The position numbers were made by a program, and so were the translations under genes. The notes below the pieces were generated by a model. The model made no database searches and had not been told where the DNA came from. It saw only the letters and a program-made list of their open reading frames with translations. Below, piece by piece: positions 1 through 7,368 of a stretch of DNA of 19,986 nucleotides. The first letter of the stretch is position 1; each line of letters starts with the position of its first letter. Source of the DNA: an uncultured Muribaculaceae bacterium (GTDB taxonomy: Bacteria; Bacteroidota; Bacteroidia; Bacteroidales; Muribaculaceae). The DNA is taken from contig CAJTYD010000061.1 in the NCBI GenBank assembly GCA_910583775.1, positions 1-19,986 on the forward strand, read 5' to 3'.

Positions 1-29
1 TCGCCCTTTTCTAAACGGCGACTACATCG

Positions 30-51
30 GCGCGTCCGCTGAATAGTTACT
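30..51 (+). repeat. Left copy of a 22-bp inverted repeat at the window ends
   Basis: This 22-bp stretch, containing GTCCGCTGAATAGTTACT, is repeated in inverted orientation at 19933-19954 with one mismatch (21 of 22). The copies lie 29 bp from the left end and 32 bp from the right end of the window. No further similarity is seen on either side. It could be the end of a dispersed mobile element, at which an assembly or extracted region naturally stops, or the border of a very large invertible segment. The sequence alone does not decide. Confidence 0.6.
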
Positions 52-85
52 CTCTCCCTGATAAACTCCTAAAATGATCGGAAAT

Positions 86-117
86 ATGTTTGGAAATAAA
101 AATGTTTGGAAATAAAA
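86..117. repeat. 16-bp tandem repeat, two copies
   Basis: The unit ATGTTTGGAAATAAAA occurs twice in perfect head-to-tail order (86-101 and 102-117), directly beyond the leftward terminator of the SusC1-SusD1 operon; the second unit overlaps the first bases of the A-run. It looks like a slippage duplication in non-coding DNA. Confidence 0.7.
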
Positions 118-148
118 AAAGGATGGCCGGCCTCACGGCTCGCCATCC
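114..148 (-). terminator. Rho-independent terminator of the SusC1-SusD1 operon
   Basis: Read leftward, the hairpin has stem arms GGATGGC and GCCATCC (121-127 and 142-148), followed by a run of seven T. A second hairpin with arms GGCAGC and GCTGCC (154-174) lies just before it. The whole module recurs downstream of the SusC2 operon at 6339-6424. It ends the transcript of the SusC1 and SusD1 genes. Confidence 0.8.
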
Positions 149-200
149 TCTCCGGCAGCTTAGCTGTCGCTGCCTACATATTAGACCGCTGATGTCTATT
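115..200 (-). repeat. 86-bp terminator module, copy A
   Basis: This block matches 6339-6424 at 82 of 86 positions, in the same orientation. The four differences fall in the loop of the upstream hairpin or between the hairpin and the 3' UTR, so both stems are preserved. The two copies close the two leftward SusC operons; the rightward SusC3 operon uses an unrelated terminator. The module may have been duplicated with the cassette or may be a dispersed terminator-like repeat of this species. Confidence 0.8.
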
Positions 201-210
201 ATTCTAATAT

Positions 211-240
211 AAGTTATATCAACATAAGTTATATCAACAT
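211..240. repeat. 15-bp tandem repeat in the 3' UTR of SusD1
   Basis: AAGTTATATCAACAT is present twice head to tail (211-225 and 226-240), with a degenerate partial third copy running into the SusD1 stop codon. It lies between the SusD1 stop and the terminator. No function is evident; slippage is the simplest origin. Confidence 0.65.
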
Positions 241-243
241 GAG

Positions 244-1974
244 TTACTGATAGAACATTTCAGGTTTAACCTCCGGGTTATAGTCGGATTCGGTTCTTGA
301 GAGACCCCAGCGCCAGCCGTCGAAGTCGCTCGGCGCAAAGTTGACCTTATATGTGGCAGGGCAGTTCCCGGAATTTACGTTTCCTTCAATCCAGGGGTTA
401 CGTACCATCGGGAGATTCCAGCGCTTGAAATCTGACCAGCTCTGACCCTCGCCCCAGAGCTCGATGCGTCTTGTAAGCTGGATTTCTTTAAGAAGGGCAT
501 CTCCGCTTGTAGTGCATGAGTAATTCGGAATACGAAGTTTGTTCAGTTCGGTCAGACATGATTTGGCTGTCGTCTCGTCTCCGTTCATATAAGCAGCCTC
601 GGCCTCGGCAAGAACCATCTCCGCAGAGCGCATGTAGGGATAGGTATGGGCGCTGTAACCGCCTTTCCCCCAGAACTTGTACTGAGATCCGAAGAATACC
701 GGACGGACACCGATTCCATTCGAAGTATCTAGATAAGGCATATACCAGTCGGTCTTGTCCGGATTGGTATTGACTTCATAGAACTGATACATGCTGTAAT
801 ATGCCGCTGCCATAAGAAGATTTCCATTTGCACGGGTTGTCGCGCTCAGGATATAATTCTTGTTCCAGAAGTCGGCTTCTGTCAGTTTGTAAGGCCATGC
901 TCTGTTATAATAACCTTCATACCATTCCTTTACATCATCAAGTTTGTCAGGCGTAAAGAACCAGTCTCTGCGGATATCGTTGGGATCAAGCTGTCTGTAA
1001 AGATCCATTGCGATCGCGCCGGTTCCGAGCTGCCAGGTCTGCGTGTAACGGCCATTGCAGGCGAAGTGGACGCCCCATGAATAATATCCGACAACATCGG
1101 TGGTGGCATTCGAGTTGCACCACATATCGTCGTCCATAGGTTCTACAAAACCTTCGAAAAGCTCTGTTGCGTTTCTCAGTCTGTATCCCTGACGGGCGTC
1201 ATGCGCCATCTGCTGAGCCTTGGCCCAGTCGTGCTTGATAAGAGCGGCGCGGGCATAGAGACCCTGAGCCACACTTTTATCAGGAGCCCATTTGTAACCG
1301 CGGCTGATGCCGGAAGCTCCGTCATACAGGCCTATGGCGCGGTCAAGGTCTGCATAGATCTGGTCAAGCACCTCAGACATTTTCGAAAGTGCGAGATCAT
1401 CATTACTAACCTTCAGACGGAGTACGCATACATAGGTTTCTCCGTTTTTACTGTCTTCCCAACGCGGTGCATAGAACTGGAGCAGCTTTATATAGGCATG
1501 AGCTCTCAGAGTGAGTGCCTGGGCTACAATAAAATCCTTTTCCGCCTGAGGACCGGCCGTATTGTCCGTAACTCCATCTATGATGGCATTGGCCTGGTTG
1601 ATAATATTGTAAGGATACATCCACAATACCTGTGTATACCAGGTGTTGGTGTTTGTCATCGCACCCCAGTTGAAGTTGGTTGCCGTGAAATAGGCTGTAG
1701 TCAGGTTGCCGAAGTAATCAGGGCCGAATGTGTCGTTGAAGACTGTGTTGATATAGGTCTCGCCGATATCCTGGTTAGCTCCGACTGAATAGCCGTCGTA
1801 CATCGCACGACAGATTCCGTTCAAGGCAACCTGCGCACCGTCAACATTATCCGCAACTACAGAGCTTCCCAGATCGGTCACAGGCTTTACATCAAGATAG
1901 TCGCTGCTGCACGATGCCATCAGACCGCCGGAAAGAAGCATTGCTGCTCCGATATATTTATTTTTAATTTTCAT
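244..1974 (-). CDS. SusD-family outer-membrane lipoprotein (SusD1), partner of SusC1
   Basis: This is a 576-aa surface-exposed nutrient-binding lipoprotein that forms the lid on its SusC transporter. A lipoprotein signal peptide ends at Cys22 (MASC), followed by SSDYLD, typical of exported Bacteroidetes lipoproteins. The middle carries SusD helical-repeat features such as RAHAYIKLLQFYAPRW, and the conserved C-terminal SusD/RagB motif RRIELWGEGQSWSDFKRW lies at about residues 502-519. The length is normal for the family. The start lies 14 bp after the SusC1 stop, so the two genes form one leftward operon, closed by the terminator at 114-148. It is clearly homologous along its length to SusD3 (17845-19605) and much less to SusD2. 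No enzyme genes are near, so the bound ligand (glycan, glycopeptide or peptide) is unknown. It is expected to be expressed only when SusC1 is joined to the promoter. Confidence 0.93.
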   Translation of the reverse strand: MKIKNKYIGAAMLLSGGLMASCSSDYLDVKPVTDLGSSVVADNVDGAQVALNGICRAMYDGYSVGANQDIGETYINTVFNDTFGPDYFGNLTTAYFTATNFNWGAMTNTNTWYTQVLWMYPYNIINQANAIIDGVTDNTAGPQAEKDFIVAQALTLRAHAYIKLLQFYAPRWEDSKNGETYVCVLRLKVSNDDLALSKMSEVLDQIYADLDRAIGLYDGASGISRGYKWAPDKSVAQGLYARAALIKHDWAKAQQMAHDARQGYRLRNATELFEGFVEPMDDDMWCNSNATTDVVGYYSWGVHFACNGRYTQTWQLGTGAIAMDLYRQLDPNDIRRDWFFTPDKLDDVKEWYEGYYNRAWPYKLTEADFWNKNYILSATTRANGNLLMAAAYYSMYQFYEVNTNPDKTDWYMPYLDTSNGIGVRPVFFGSQYKFWGKGGYSAHTYPYMRSAEMVLAEAEAAYMNGDETTAKSCLTELNKLRIPNYSCTTSGDALLKEIQLTRRIELWGEGQSWSDFKRWNLPMVRNPWIEGNVNSGNCPATYKVNFAPSDFDGWRWGLSRTESDYNPEVKPEMFYQ

Positions 1975-1988
1975 ACTGAATGTTTTCT

Positions 1989-4900
1989 TTAGAATTTAAC
2001 AGAAAGCTGGAATGAGAATACCCTGGCAGGAACATAATAGGAACCCTGGCCTCCGCTGAAGCTGTACTGCGGGTTGAATCCTTTCTGAGCCGTTACGATA
2101 AACAGGTTGTCGACCGAGAATCCGAGATTCAGGTTCTGAAGCTTCATGGCTGATACCCACTTCGAGGGGAAATCGTATGAAACGTTCAGATTCTTCAGCG
2201 TCAGATAGCTGTTGGAGATAAGGAAGCGTGAGCTCCCTGCGTTGCTATACTGGCTTAACTCCGAGTTAACCTGAGGAATTCCGTTAGGATCAATACGGTT
2301 GGGGCTGTCTTCGGTCATTCCCTCCGGAGCCTGCTTCCAAGAATTCAAAAGATCCTTATGCATTGCGGCGGGACTGTTGGTATTAATGCTCATTAACCCG
2401 TTATAGATCGAGTTCATGGATTTCCCGCCTAAACTATAGGTAAATAGAAGTCCGAGGTTTATGCCTTTCCAGTTCAGGTTCGTGCTGAAGGAACCGTATA
2501 CTGTAGGTAATGCAGTGCCGATAATCTTACGTTTAGCGTATGAAGTGTTGGTGGTATAATATTTGCCGTTAAGCTCAACAAGTGCATTATTCGCTTTTGC
2601 CTTGGCTAAGTTGGAATCCCAGAGTGCCTGGTTATAGACGCGTTCGCCGTTCTCGTCATAGCTGTAGTAGTCGGGAGAATCGGGTGCCATGTCATAAAGC
2701 GACTGTCCTGTGATCTGGTCAACACCGGCCCACTCGTATGTATACTTCTCGTAGAGGCTCTTTCCGATGAAGAGAGCGGAGTTTGGGAGATCCTGGTTCT
2801 TCGGCAGCTTCACGATCTTGTTCTTCATGAATGTGGCGTCGATATTGAAGTTCCAGAAGAAATTCTTGTTGCGTATGATGTCAACTCCGAACTGAAGCTC
2901 CCATCCGGTATTCTGCATCGTTCCGATATTGGTCATGATGCTCGGATTATAGCCGCTATTGTCGAGAGTTCCTACTGAGGAGGCAAGCGTGAGAGGATAA
3001 AGCAGGTCTGAGTTACGCTTGTTGAAATAGCCGATGCTGAAGTTGAAACGATCGTTGAAGAGAGATCCTTCTAAAGCGATATCGAAAGTCTTTGTCGCCT
3101 CCCATTTTATATCGGGAGCAGCTAACTGGGTAGGAGTAATCGTTCCGGTTTCATTCAGCGGGCTGTTATAGTTGTAGAGTGCCCAGTAGGCATACGTCCC
3201 GGCTGAAGCGTCATTACCTACGGAACCGTAAGCTGTACGCAATTTCAGGAAGTTTATCCAATCGATGCCGTGCATGAATTTCTCTTTCGAGATGATCCAG
3301 CTTGCGCCGACGCTCCAGAAAGTACCCCAACGGTTATCTTTTGAGAATCTTGAGGATCCGTCACGACGGATCGATGCCTCTCCGAAGTATTTCTGATCAT
3401 AGTTGTAGCGCACGCGGCCAAGATATGACTCGGTTCTACGCATTCTGATAACCTCGCCCGATGAGCTGTATTCAGTGAAGTTTGGCAATGCAAGGATGTC
3501 TGGAAGCACCTGCTGACGCATTGTAGTTGAAGCGGAATCATAACTGTATTCATAATTCTCATGTGAGAGAAGGGCATCGATATGATTCAGGCCGTAATCC
3601 TGGCTCCATGTGAGCTGCTGGGCGAAAGTATGGGTCTTGTAGGTGGCCCAGCCCTCCGAGAGAAGGCCGATGCCTGCCTGCGAGCTCGTCTGGTTGGTCA
3701 TATAATTTTTGGAAGTCGACTTCCTTCTGTACATCGAACCGCGCACTGTAAGTTCAAACCCGTATGGAATTACAGCTGTTCCATATATCGAGCCATCTAT
3801 GGTTGTGGCTGCAAAATTCTTATCATCAAGACGCATGGTCCAGCATACATTGGAACCTCCGTTATAGTTTGCGGTGTTCCAGATGGGTTCTCCTGTTTCG
3901 GGATCTCTTACCACGGCACCCGTTTCGTCATGTGTATAATATGGATATACAGGTGCCTTGTCCATTACAAGGAACGGATTGGAAACAAGACCGAGGTTGT
4001 CGGGATCAGCCTGCCCCTGCTCTGATTCCTGGTGGGCTGCATAAAGATTGACACCCATCTTGAAATATTTCACAGGATTGTAGTTGGCGTTTACACGCGC
4101 GTTAAAGCGCTCGAAGTCAGTCTTAATGATATATCCCTGCTCCTTAAGATAGCCGACAGAAGTGAAGATATTGTATTTCTCTGATGCGGCGGCGGCATTC
4201 ACGTTATATTCCTGGCGATAGCCGTTTTGTGAGATGGCATCCCACCAGTCAAGATCGTTGTATCCGGGGAGCATTTTTGCCACAAGTTTATTGTTTGTGT
4301 CAAATAGTTCGGTGTTTCCCTTATCATATATATTGCTTTTGATTACAGCATCTATGATATTTTCTCTTGCATAGGCAGCAGCCGCCTCATAAGTAGGATA
4401 AGTACCCGTCATGGTTGCAAGACCGTTTGTCCAGCCCTCGAGCATTGTCTCCATCCATTCGTCTGCATTCAGACGGTCATAGAACGGTAGTCCGCGGTTA
4501 TATATACCTTGACGAACCTGAAGGGTTATGTCAACCTTGCCGACATTTTTTGCCTTCTTAGTAGTGATGAGAATAACACCATTGGCGCCTCGGTTACCAT
4601 ATAGAGCTGAGGAAGCTGCATCCTTAAGCACTGACATTGATTCGATGTCCGACGGGTTAAGGTCGGCGATAGAACCTTCATAAACGACACCGTCAACAAC
4701 ATAGAGGGGGCTGTTGTTCCCTCTTATTGAATTGAAACCTCGTATTCGGATGGATGGCGCCGAACCGGGATTTCCGACAGAGTTGTTTACCTGCACACCG
4801 GGGGCGTTACCCTCCAGGGCTGCCGTTACGGATGTCACGGGGCGATCCTCGATTTCCTTCGATCCAACGACTGCAACTGAACCTGTCAGAGACTCCTTGT

Positions 4901-5234
4901 TTGCCGTACCGTAAGCAACGACCACGACATCGTCAAGGTTTGTAGAGGATGTCTGAAGGTGAATCACCATGTTGTTCTGCAGTGCAACTATCTGCTCTTT
5001 GTATCCGACATAGGTAACCTTTGCATTGCTCACCTTTGCGGGAACAGTGAGTGTGAACTTGCCGTCAGCGTCTGTGGCCACTCCCTGGCCTCCGCCGATA
5101 GGCATTACCGTGGCTCCGATCAACGGCTCGTTGTTGGCCGCGTCCACCACTGTGCCGTGATAGGTGCGTGTCTGGGCACTCAGGCTCCAGCTGCACGCCA
5201 TCAGCGTCATCAAGATTAAAAACAATTTTCTCAT
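1989..5234 (-). CDS. SusC/RagA-family TonB-dependent outer-membrane transporter (SusC1)
   Basis: This is a 1081-aa TonB-dependent importer of the SusC family. Signal peptide residues are 1-20 (SLSA before Q21). A carboxypeptidase-regulatory-like domain runs to about residue 95, a TonB-box-like stretch DDVVVVAYGT is at 101-110, the plug domain at about 118-225 (SVLKDAASSALYGNRGANGV), and then a 22-strand-type barrel ending in the terminal Phe expected of outer-membrane proteins. It shares the first 68 residues almost exactly with SusC2 and SusC3, and its whole length is homologous to SusC3, including the C-terminus ARVFSFQLS. No TAnnTTTG promoter element reads leftward in the 190 bp upstream, so it looks silent in the orientation shown. 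The first 83 nt are identical in all three SusC genes (see the repeat at 5152-5265). SusD1 follows by 14 bp. Confidence 0.95.
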   Translation of the reverse strand: MRKLFLILMTLMACSWSLSAQTRTYHGTVVDAANNEPLIGATVMPIGGGQGVATDADGKFTLTVPAKVSNAKVTYVGYKEQIVALQNNMVIHLQTSSTNLDDVVVVAYGTANKESLTGSVAVVGSKEIEDRPVTSVTAALEGNAPGVQVNNSVGNPGSAPSIRIRGFNSIRGNNSPLYVVDGVVYEGSIADLNPSDIESMSVLKDAASSALYGNRGANGVILITTKKAKNVGKVDITLQVRQGIYNRGLPFYDRLNADEWMETMLEGWTNGLATMTGTYPTYEAAAAYARENIIDAVIKSNIYDKGNTELFDTNNKLVAKMLPGYNDLDWWDAISQNGYRQEYNVNAAAASEKYNIFTSVGYLKEQGYIIKTDFERFNARVNANYNPVKYFKMGVNLYAAHQESEQGQADPDNLGLVSNPFLVMDKAPVYPYYTHDETGAVVRDPETGEPIWNTANYNGGSNVCWTMRLDDKNFAATTIDGSIYGTAVIPYGFELTVRGSMYRRKSTSKNYMTNQTSSQAGIGLLSEGWATYKTHTFAQQLTWSQDYGLNHIDALLSHENYEYSYDSASTTMRQQVLPDILALPNFTEYSSSGEVIRMRRTESYLGRVRYNYDQKYFGEASIRRDGSSRFSKDNRWGTFWSVGASWIISKEKFMHGIDWINFLKLRTAYGSVGNDASAGTYAYWALYNYNSPLNETGTITPTQLAAPDIKWEATKTFDIALEGSLFNDRFNFSIGYFNKRNSDLLYPLTLASSVGTLDNSGYNPSIMTNIGTMQNTGWELQFGVDIIRNKNFFWNFNIDATFMKNKIVKLPKNQDLPNSALFIGKSLYEKYTYEWAGVDQITGQSLYDMAPDSPDYYSYDENGERVYNQALWDSNLAKAKANNALVELNGKYYTTNTSYAKRKIIGTALPTVYGSFSTNLNWKGINLGLLFTYSLGGKSMNSIYNGLMSINTNSPAAMHKDLLNSWKQAPEGMTEDSPNRIDPNGIPQVNSELSQYSNAGSSRFLISNSYLTLKNLNVSYDFPSKWVSAMKLQNLNLGFSVDNLFIVTAQKGFNPQYSFSGGQGSYYVPARVFSFQLSVKF

Positions 5235-5265
5235 ACGTAATAATTTAGAGATAAATTATTAGGTT
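5152..5265 (-). repeat. Putative recombination site 1 (5' end of SusC1)
   Basis: The first 83 coding nt (5234-5152) are identical to those of SusC2 and SusC3. Upstream, 24 bp (5242-5265) are identical to the same place before SusC2 (12292-12315). Between the two lies a 7-bp stretch just before the ATG that differs from sites 2 and 3 at five positions. The upstream part is a dyad: 9-bp arms AATAATTTA and TAAATTATT around GAGA (5239-5260), a shape expected of a tyrosine-recombinase crossover core. The site faces left, like site 2 and opposite to site 3. Its role as a crossover site is inferred. Confidence 0.75.
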
Positions 5266-5300
5266 TTTATCGATATATTCCTAATATCCAACTCATTATC

Positions 5301-5312
5301 TATCTCTAAATT
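5301..5312 (+). repeat. Extra inverted copy of the recombination core upstream of SusC1
   Basis: TATCTCTAAATT appears here on the plus strand and in inverted form at 5242-5253, leaving a 47-bp spacer. The same 12-mer lies before SusC2 (inverted) and SusC3 (plus). The similarity ends immediately outside the core, so this may be a degenerate or vestigial crossover site, or one half of a tiny invertible segment. Chance occurrence in AT-rich DNA is possible. Confidence 0.45.
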
Positions 5313-5425
5313 CTTCTTGGAATTAGTATGTGAAATTGCATAAAAAATCAATGATTCTTTTAGGAATCACCGATATAATAAATCTTTGTTCACTATAGAA
5401 CTGACCAAGTTGAGTATTATCCGGT

Positions 5426-5698
5426 CTAACCGAATAACTCCGAGTGGGAACCAAGTCTTAAGATACCAATAATCTTTTCAGTCTCATCAATCCATATAAG
5501 AAGGAAATCCCCCTCAACATGACATTCCATACATCCCGCATAATCTCCGGTAAGTAAATGAGGCCTGTGGATTTTTGGAATAGGTTCTTCGTCCCGAAGC
5601 ATGCGCAGAATTTCTGCAACCTTTTCCATCTTTTTAGGCTGATTGCGAAATCGTTTGGCGTCTTTCTTGTATTGATTAGAGAATCTAAGCTCCTTCAT
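5426..5698 (-). CDS. YafQ-family toxin (RelE/ParE superfamily mRNA interferase)
   Basis: This 90-aa protein resembles E. coli YafQ, a ribosome-dependent RNase that cuts mRNA when its antitoxin is lost. From memory of that protein, the catalytic positions align well: His47, His60 and Asp64 (HVEGDF), His85 (GSHSELFG) and Phe89 are present, while the Trp next to the Asp is Phe65 here. The C-terminal RLGSHSELFG is diagnostic for the family. The start ATG overlaps the antitoxin stop by 4 bp (5695-5698), so the two are translationally coupled. The pair lies alone between the 5' end of SusC1 and the end of the SusC2 operon, inside the segment bounded by the directly repeated sites 1 and 2. It is therefore well placed to penalise loss of that segment, which is inference. 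It appears intact. Confidence 0.88.
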   Translation of the reverse strand: MKELRFSNQYKKDAKRFRNQPKKMEKVAEILRMLRDEEPIPKIHRPHLLTGDYAGCMECHVEGDFLLIWIDETEKIIGILRLGSHSELFG

Positions 5699-5946
5699 AA
5701 GCCCATGGACTTATACATTGCCTCGACGCTTGAGACATCAAGCGGACCTTGCAGTTTGCCTGATCTTGCCTCCTCTATGGCTGCCTTGGTTTCTTCATTG
5801 GGTTCTGAATAAGCGATATCGAGCAACGCACACTCCACGAAGTTATTGAGACTGCGGTTCTGACGCCTTGCCATTTGTTTCAGTCGCTCAATCAGATCGA
5901 CAGGCAAACGGAAACTTTGAGCTTTTTTCTGTATTGCTATATCCAT
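5695..5946 (-). CDS. Antitoxin of the YafQ-type module, ribbon-helix-helix-like
   Basis: This 83-aa protein is encoded directly upstream of the YafQ-like toxin and overlaps it by 4 bp. The N-terminal part (about residues 10-45, QSFRLPVDLIERLKQMARRQ followed by NRSLNNFVECAL) has the short strand plus two helices of a ribbon-helix-helix DNA-binding domain. The acidic C-terminal half (YSEPNEETKAAIEEAR, then VSSVEAMYKSMGL) would wrap and inhibit the toxin. Such antitoxins repress their own operon, and a perfect 6-bp-arm palindrome lies upstream at 6012-6025. The ATG at 5946 is preferred because it gives a complete N-terminal strand. The DinJ/RelB group is the closest named comparison, but the exact family was not verified. 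Confidence 0.82.
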   Translation of the reverse strand: MDIAIQKKAQSFRLPVDLIERLKQMARRQNRSLNNFVECALLDIAYSEPNEETKAAIEEARSGKLQGPLDVSSVEAMYKSMGL

Positions 5947-5992
5947 AATGTATTGATTTGTGTGCTAAATTAATGCAATTGTATCATATTAA

Positions 5993-6025
5993 CAAATTTA
6001 ATCTTATAAATGCCTAATTTTAGGC
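5993..6025 (-). promoter_or_regulatory. Possible promoter and operator of the toxin-antitoxin operon
   Basis: On the minus strand a -7-like TAAATTTG (6000-5993) fits the Bacteroides TAnnTTTG element, 46 bp before the antitoxin ATG. No TTTG is found at the usual -33 distance. Instead the palindrome GCCTAATTTTAGGC (6012-6025; arms GCCTAA and TTAGGC) covers that position and is a reasonable operator for antitoxin autorepression. Both assignments are inferred from position and shape. Confidence 0.4.
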
Positions 6026-6338
6026 TTCTCTGCAGATTTCAAAATCTTCAGAAATATCACTTTTAGGTACGCTTGTTTTATCTAAGTAACTCAAATTTCG
6101 CGAGTTAATTATAATAATAAGTAAGTGTTTAAAAATCTTTTATACTTAAGTAGTTTTACCTAAAAAGTCGGATATAAAATGTGCGTGATTTAAAAGAAAG
6201 TCGGGTATAAAATGTGTGCATACATGAGATATTTCTTGCTATTGTATTATTAAACAGTATTATACAAAAAGTACTTTTATAACTATAACAATATGTGTTA
6301 ACATAAGATAGAAACAGTTCTTCAGACAAGTTCCAAAG
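6026..6338. other. AT-rich intergenic region without a gene
   Basis: No credible coding frame is seen on either strand. The only notable structure is a pair of imperfect 22-bp direct repeats listed separately (6164-6218), plus a small dyad with arms TAACTC and GAGTTA near 6090-6110. It separates the toxin-antitoxin operon from the tail of the SusC2 operon. Confidence 0.6.
6164..6218. repeat. Two imperfect 22-bp direct repeats
   Basis: Units at 6164-6185 and 6197-6218 share 20 of 22 positions; the core is TATAAAATGTG preceded by AAAGTCGG or AAGTCGGG. They are 33 bp apart start to start, about three helix turns. They could be protein-binding sites or the remnant of a mobile-element end with repeated terminal sites. 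No coding sequence is associated. Confidence 0.6.
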
Positions 6339-6372
6339 AAAAAAGGATGGCCGGCCTCACGGCTCGCCATCC
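6339..6372 (-). terminator. Rho-independent terminator of the SusC2 operon
   Basis: Read leftward, stem arms GGATGGC and GCCATCC (6345-6351 and 6366-6372) are followed by six T. The upstream hairpin with GGCAGC/GCTGCC arms (6378-6398) is also kept. It lies about 90 bp after the lipoprotein stop codon. Confidence 0.8.
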
Positions 6373-6424
6373 TCTCCGGCAGCTTAGCTATTGCTGCCTT
6401 CTTATTAGACCGCTGATGTCTATT
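6339..6424 (-). repeat. 86-bp terminator module, copy B
   Basis: This is a direct repeat of 115-200 with four mismatches, described at copy A. The same orientation and the same place relative to a leftward SusC operon suggest common origin of the two cassette ends. Confidence 0.8.
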
Positions 6425-6464
6425 TTATATCTGTTTTATATAATGGTTTGAATAGGATTTTTAT

Positions 6465-7352
6465 TTAATCAGGAATGAAGAAACTCGGAGTCTCGAACGA
6501 GAAGACACCGATATTTGATCCTCTGTCTGCTCCCCAAGCAATACGGAAGAATGCCGTATGGTCTGCATACATTCCGTTTTCATAGCCTGTCGCGCCTGTT
6601 ACAAAAGATGCGTCTCCCTGCCAGTAACCTATATCCTCTACAACGATCGGATACGGGCCGCCAGATGTCAGATTGATTTTCCATGGAGTTTTCTGCAGGG
6701 GAATTCTAAACAGCGTATAGGTTCCGTCTTCATCGCTGGCTGTTGCATCAAGCAACTCAAACTTCATTGAATAGCCCTCGCCGAAAGCGTTTTCTATTCT
6801 GAAAAGCTTATCGTTGGTAGTGCAGACCTGAAGATTGCATACCCTTGTCGAGACAGGCAGGAAAGTCTGACGATAGTGGAATGTTCCGCTTGTAACGTTT
6901 TCCCAGTCAAGGCCTGTGAACGTCATCGACTTGCGGTCTCTGCTTCCTACGGCCACAGCGGAAATCACGTATGGGCCGTAAAGTCCGGTGAGGTTTACGT
7001 CAACACTTTCAGCACCGTTGACAGTGATCTTCTGACCGTTCTGAAGAACTCTGTCCACGTATGCCTGTTCGGCCTCGTTTTCTTTTTCTCCGTTCGGATT
7101 GATTCCTTTAAGAAAAGCTTCGACGTCGTCGCCTTTCTCTACGAGATAGGCAACTTCTTTTGTCGCGCTATTCGTGGCAAACCTGACAGTGACGTCATTG
7201 TCGGGATTGAGATTCTCGTCGGAGGGCTCATAGGTATAGACTGTCACGGCCGGCGTGGTGTCTGTGCCCGGTTCCGCGCCCTCTTCGGCCGTACATGCAG
7301 GAAGCATGCATGCCATCATAAGGGCCGGAATAGCATAAATATATTTTTTCAT
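6465..7352 (-). CDS. Surface lipoprotein of unknown ligand, third gene of the SusC2 operon
   Basis: This 295-aa protein has a lipoprotein signal peptide ending at Cys20 (LPAC) followed by an acidic, Thr-rich linker (AEEGAEPGTDTTPA). The remainder looks like a beta-rich extracellular protein, but no specific family was recognised. Its place directly after SusD2, with a 16-bp gap, is where SusE/SusF-like accessory glycan- or ligand-binding lipoproteins are usually encoded, so a similar accessory role on the cell surface is inferred. The SusC1 and SusC3 operons have no counterpart. It ends shortly before the terminator at 6339-6372 and shares the expression state of SusC2. Confidence 0.8.
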   Translation of the reverse strand: MKKYIYAIPALMMACMLPACTAEEGAEPGTDTTPAVTVYTYEPSDENLNPDNDVTVRFATNSATKEVAYLVEKGDDVEAFLKGINPNGEKENEAEQAYVDRVLQNGQKITVNGAESVDVNLTGLYGPYVISAVAVGSRDRKSMTFTGLDWENVTSGTFHYRQTFLPVSTRVCNLQVCTTNDKLFRIENAFGEGYSMKFELLDATASDEDGTYTLFRIPLQKTPWKINLTSGGPYPIVVEDIGYWQGDASFVTGATGYENGMYADHTAFFRIAWGADRGSNIGVFSFETPSFFIPD

Positions 7353-7368
7353 AAATATCTCTTTTAGT

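Noticed and set aside
3290..3360. Stretch of high nucleotide identity between SusC genes in the barrel (around the FWSVGASWI motif) as a second exchange site
   Set aside because: This motif is strongly conserved in SusC proteins, so the identity of about 35 bp can be explained by protein conservation and shared ancestry.
6164..6218. CRISPR array
   Set aside because: There are only two imperfect repeat units, the spacer is about 11 bp, and there are no cas genes.
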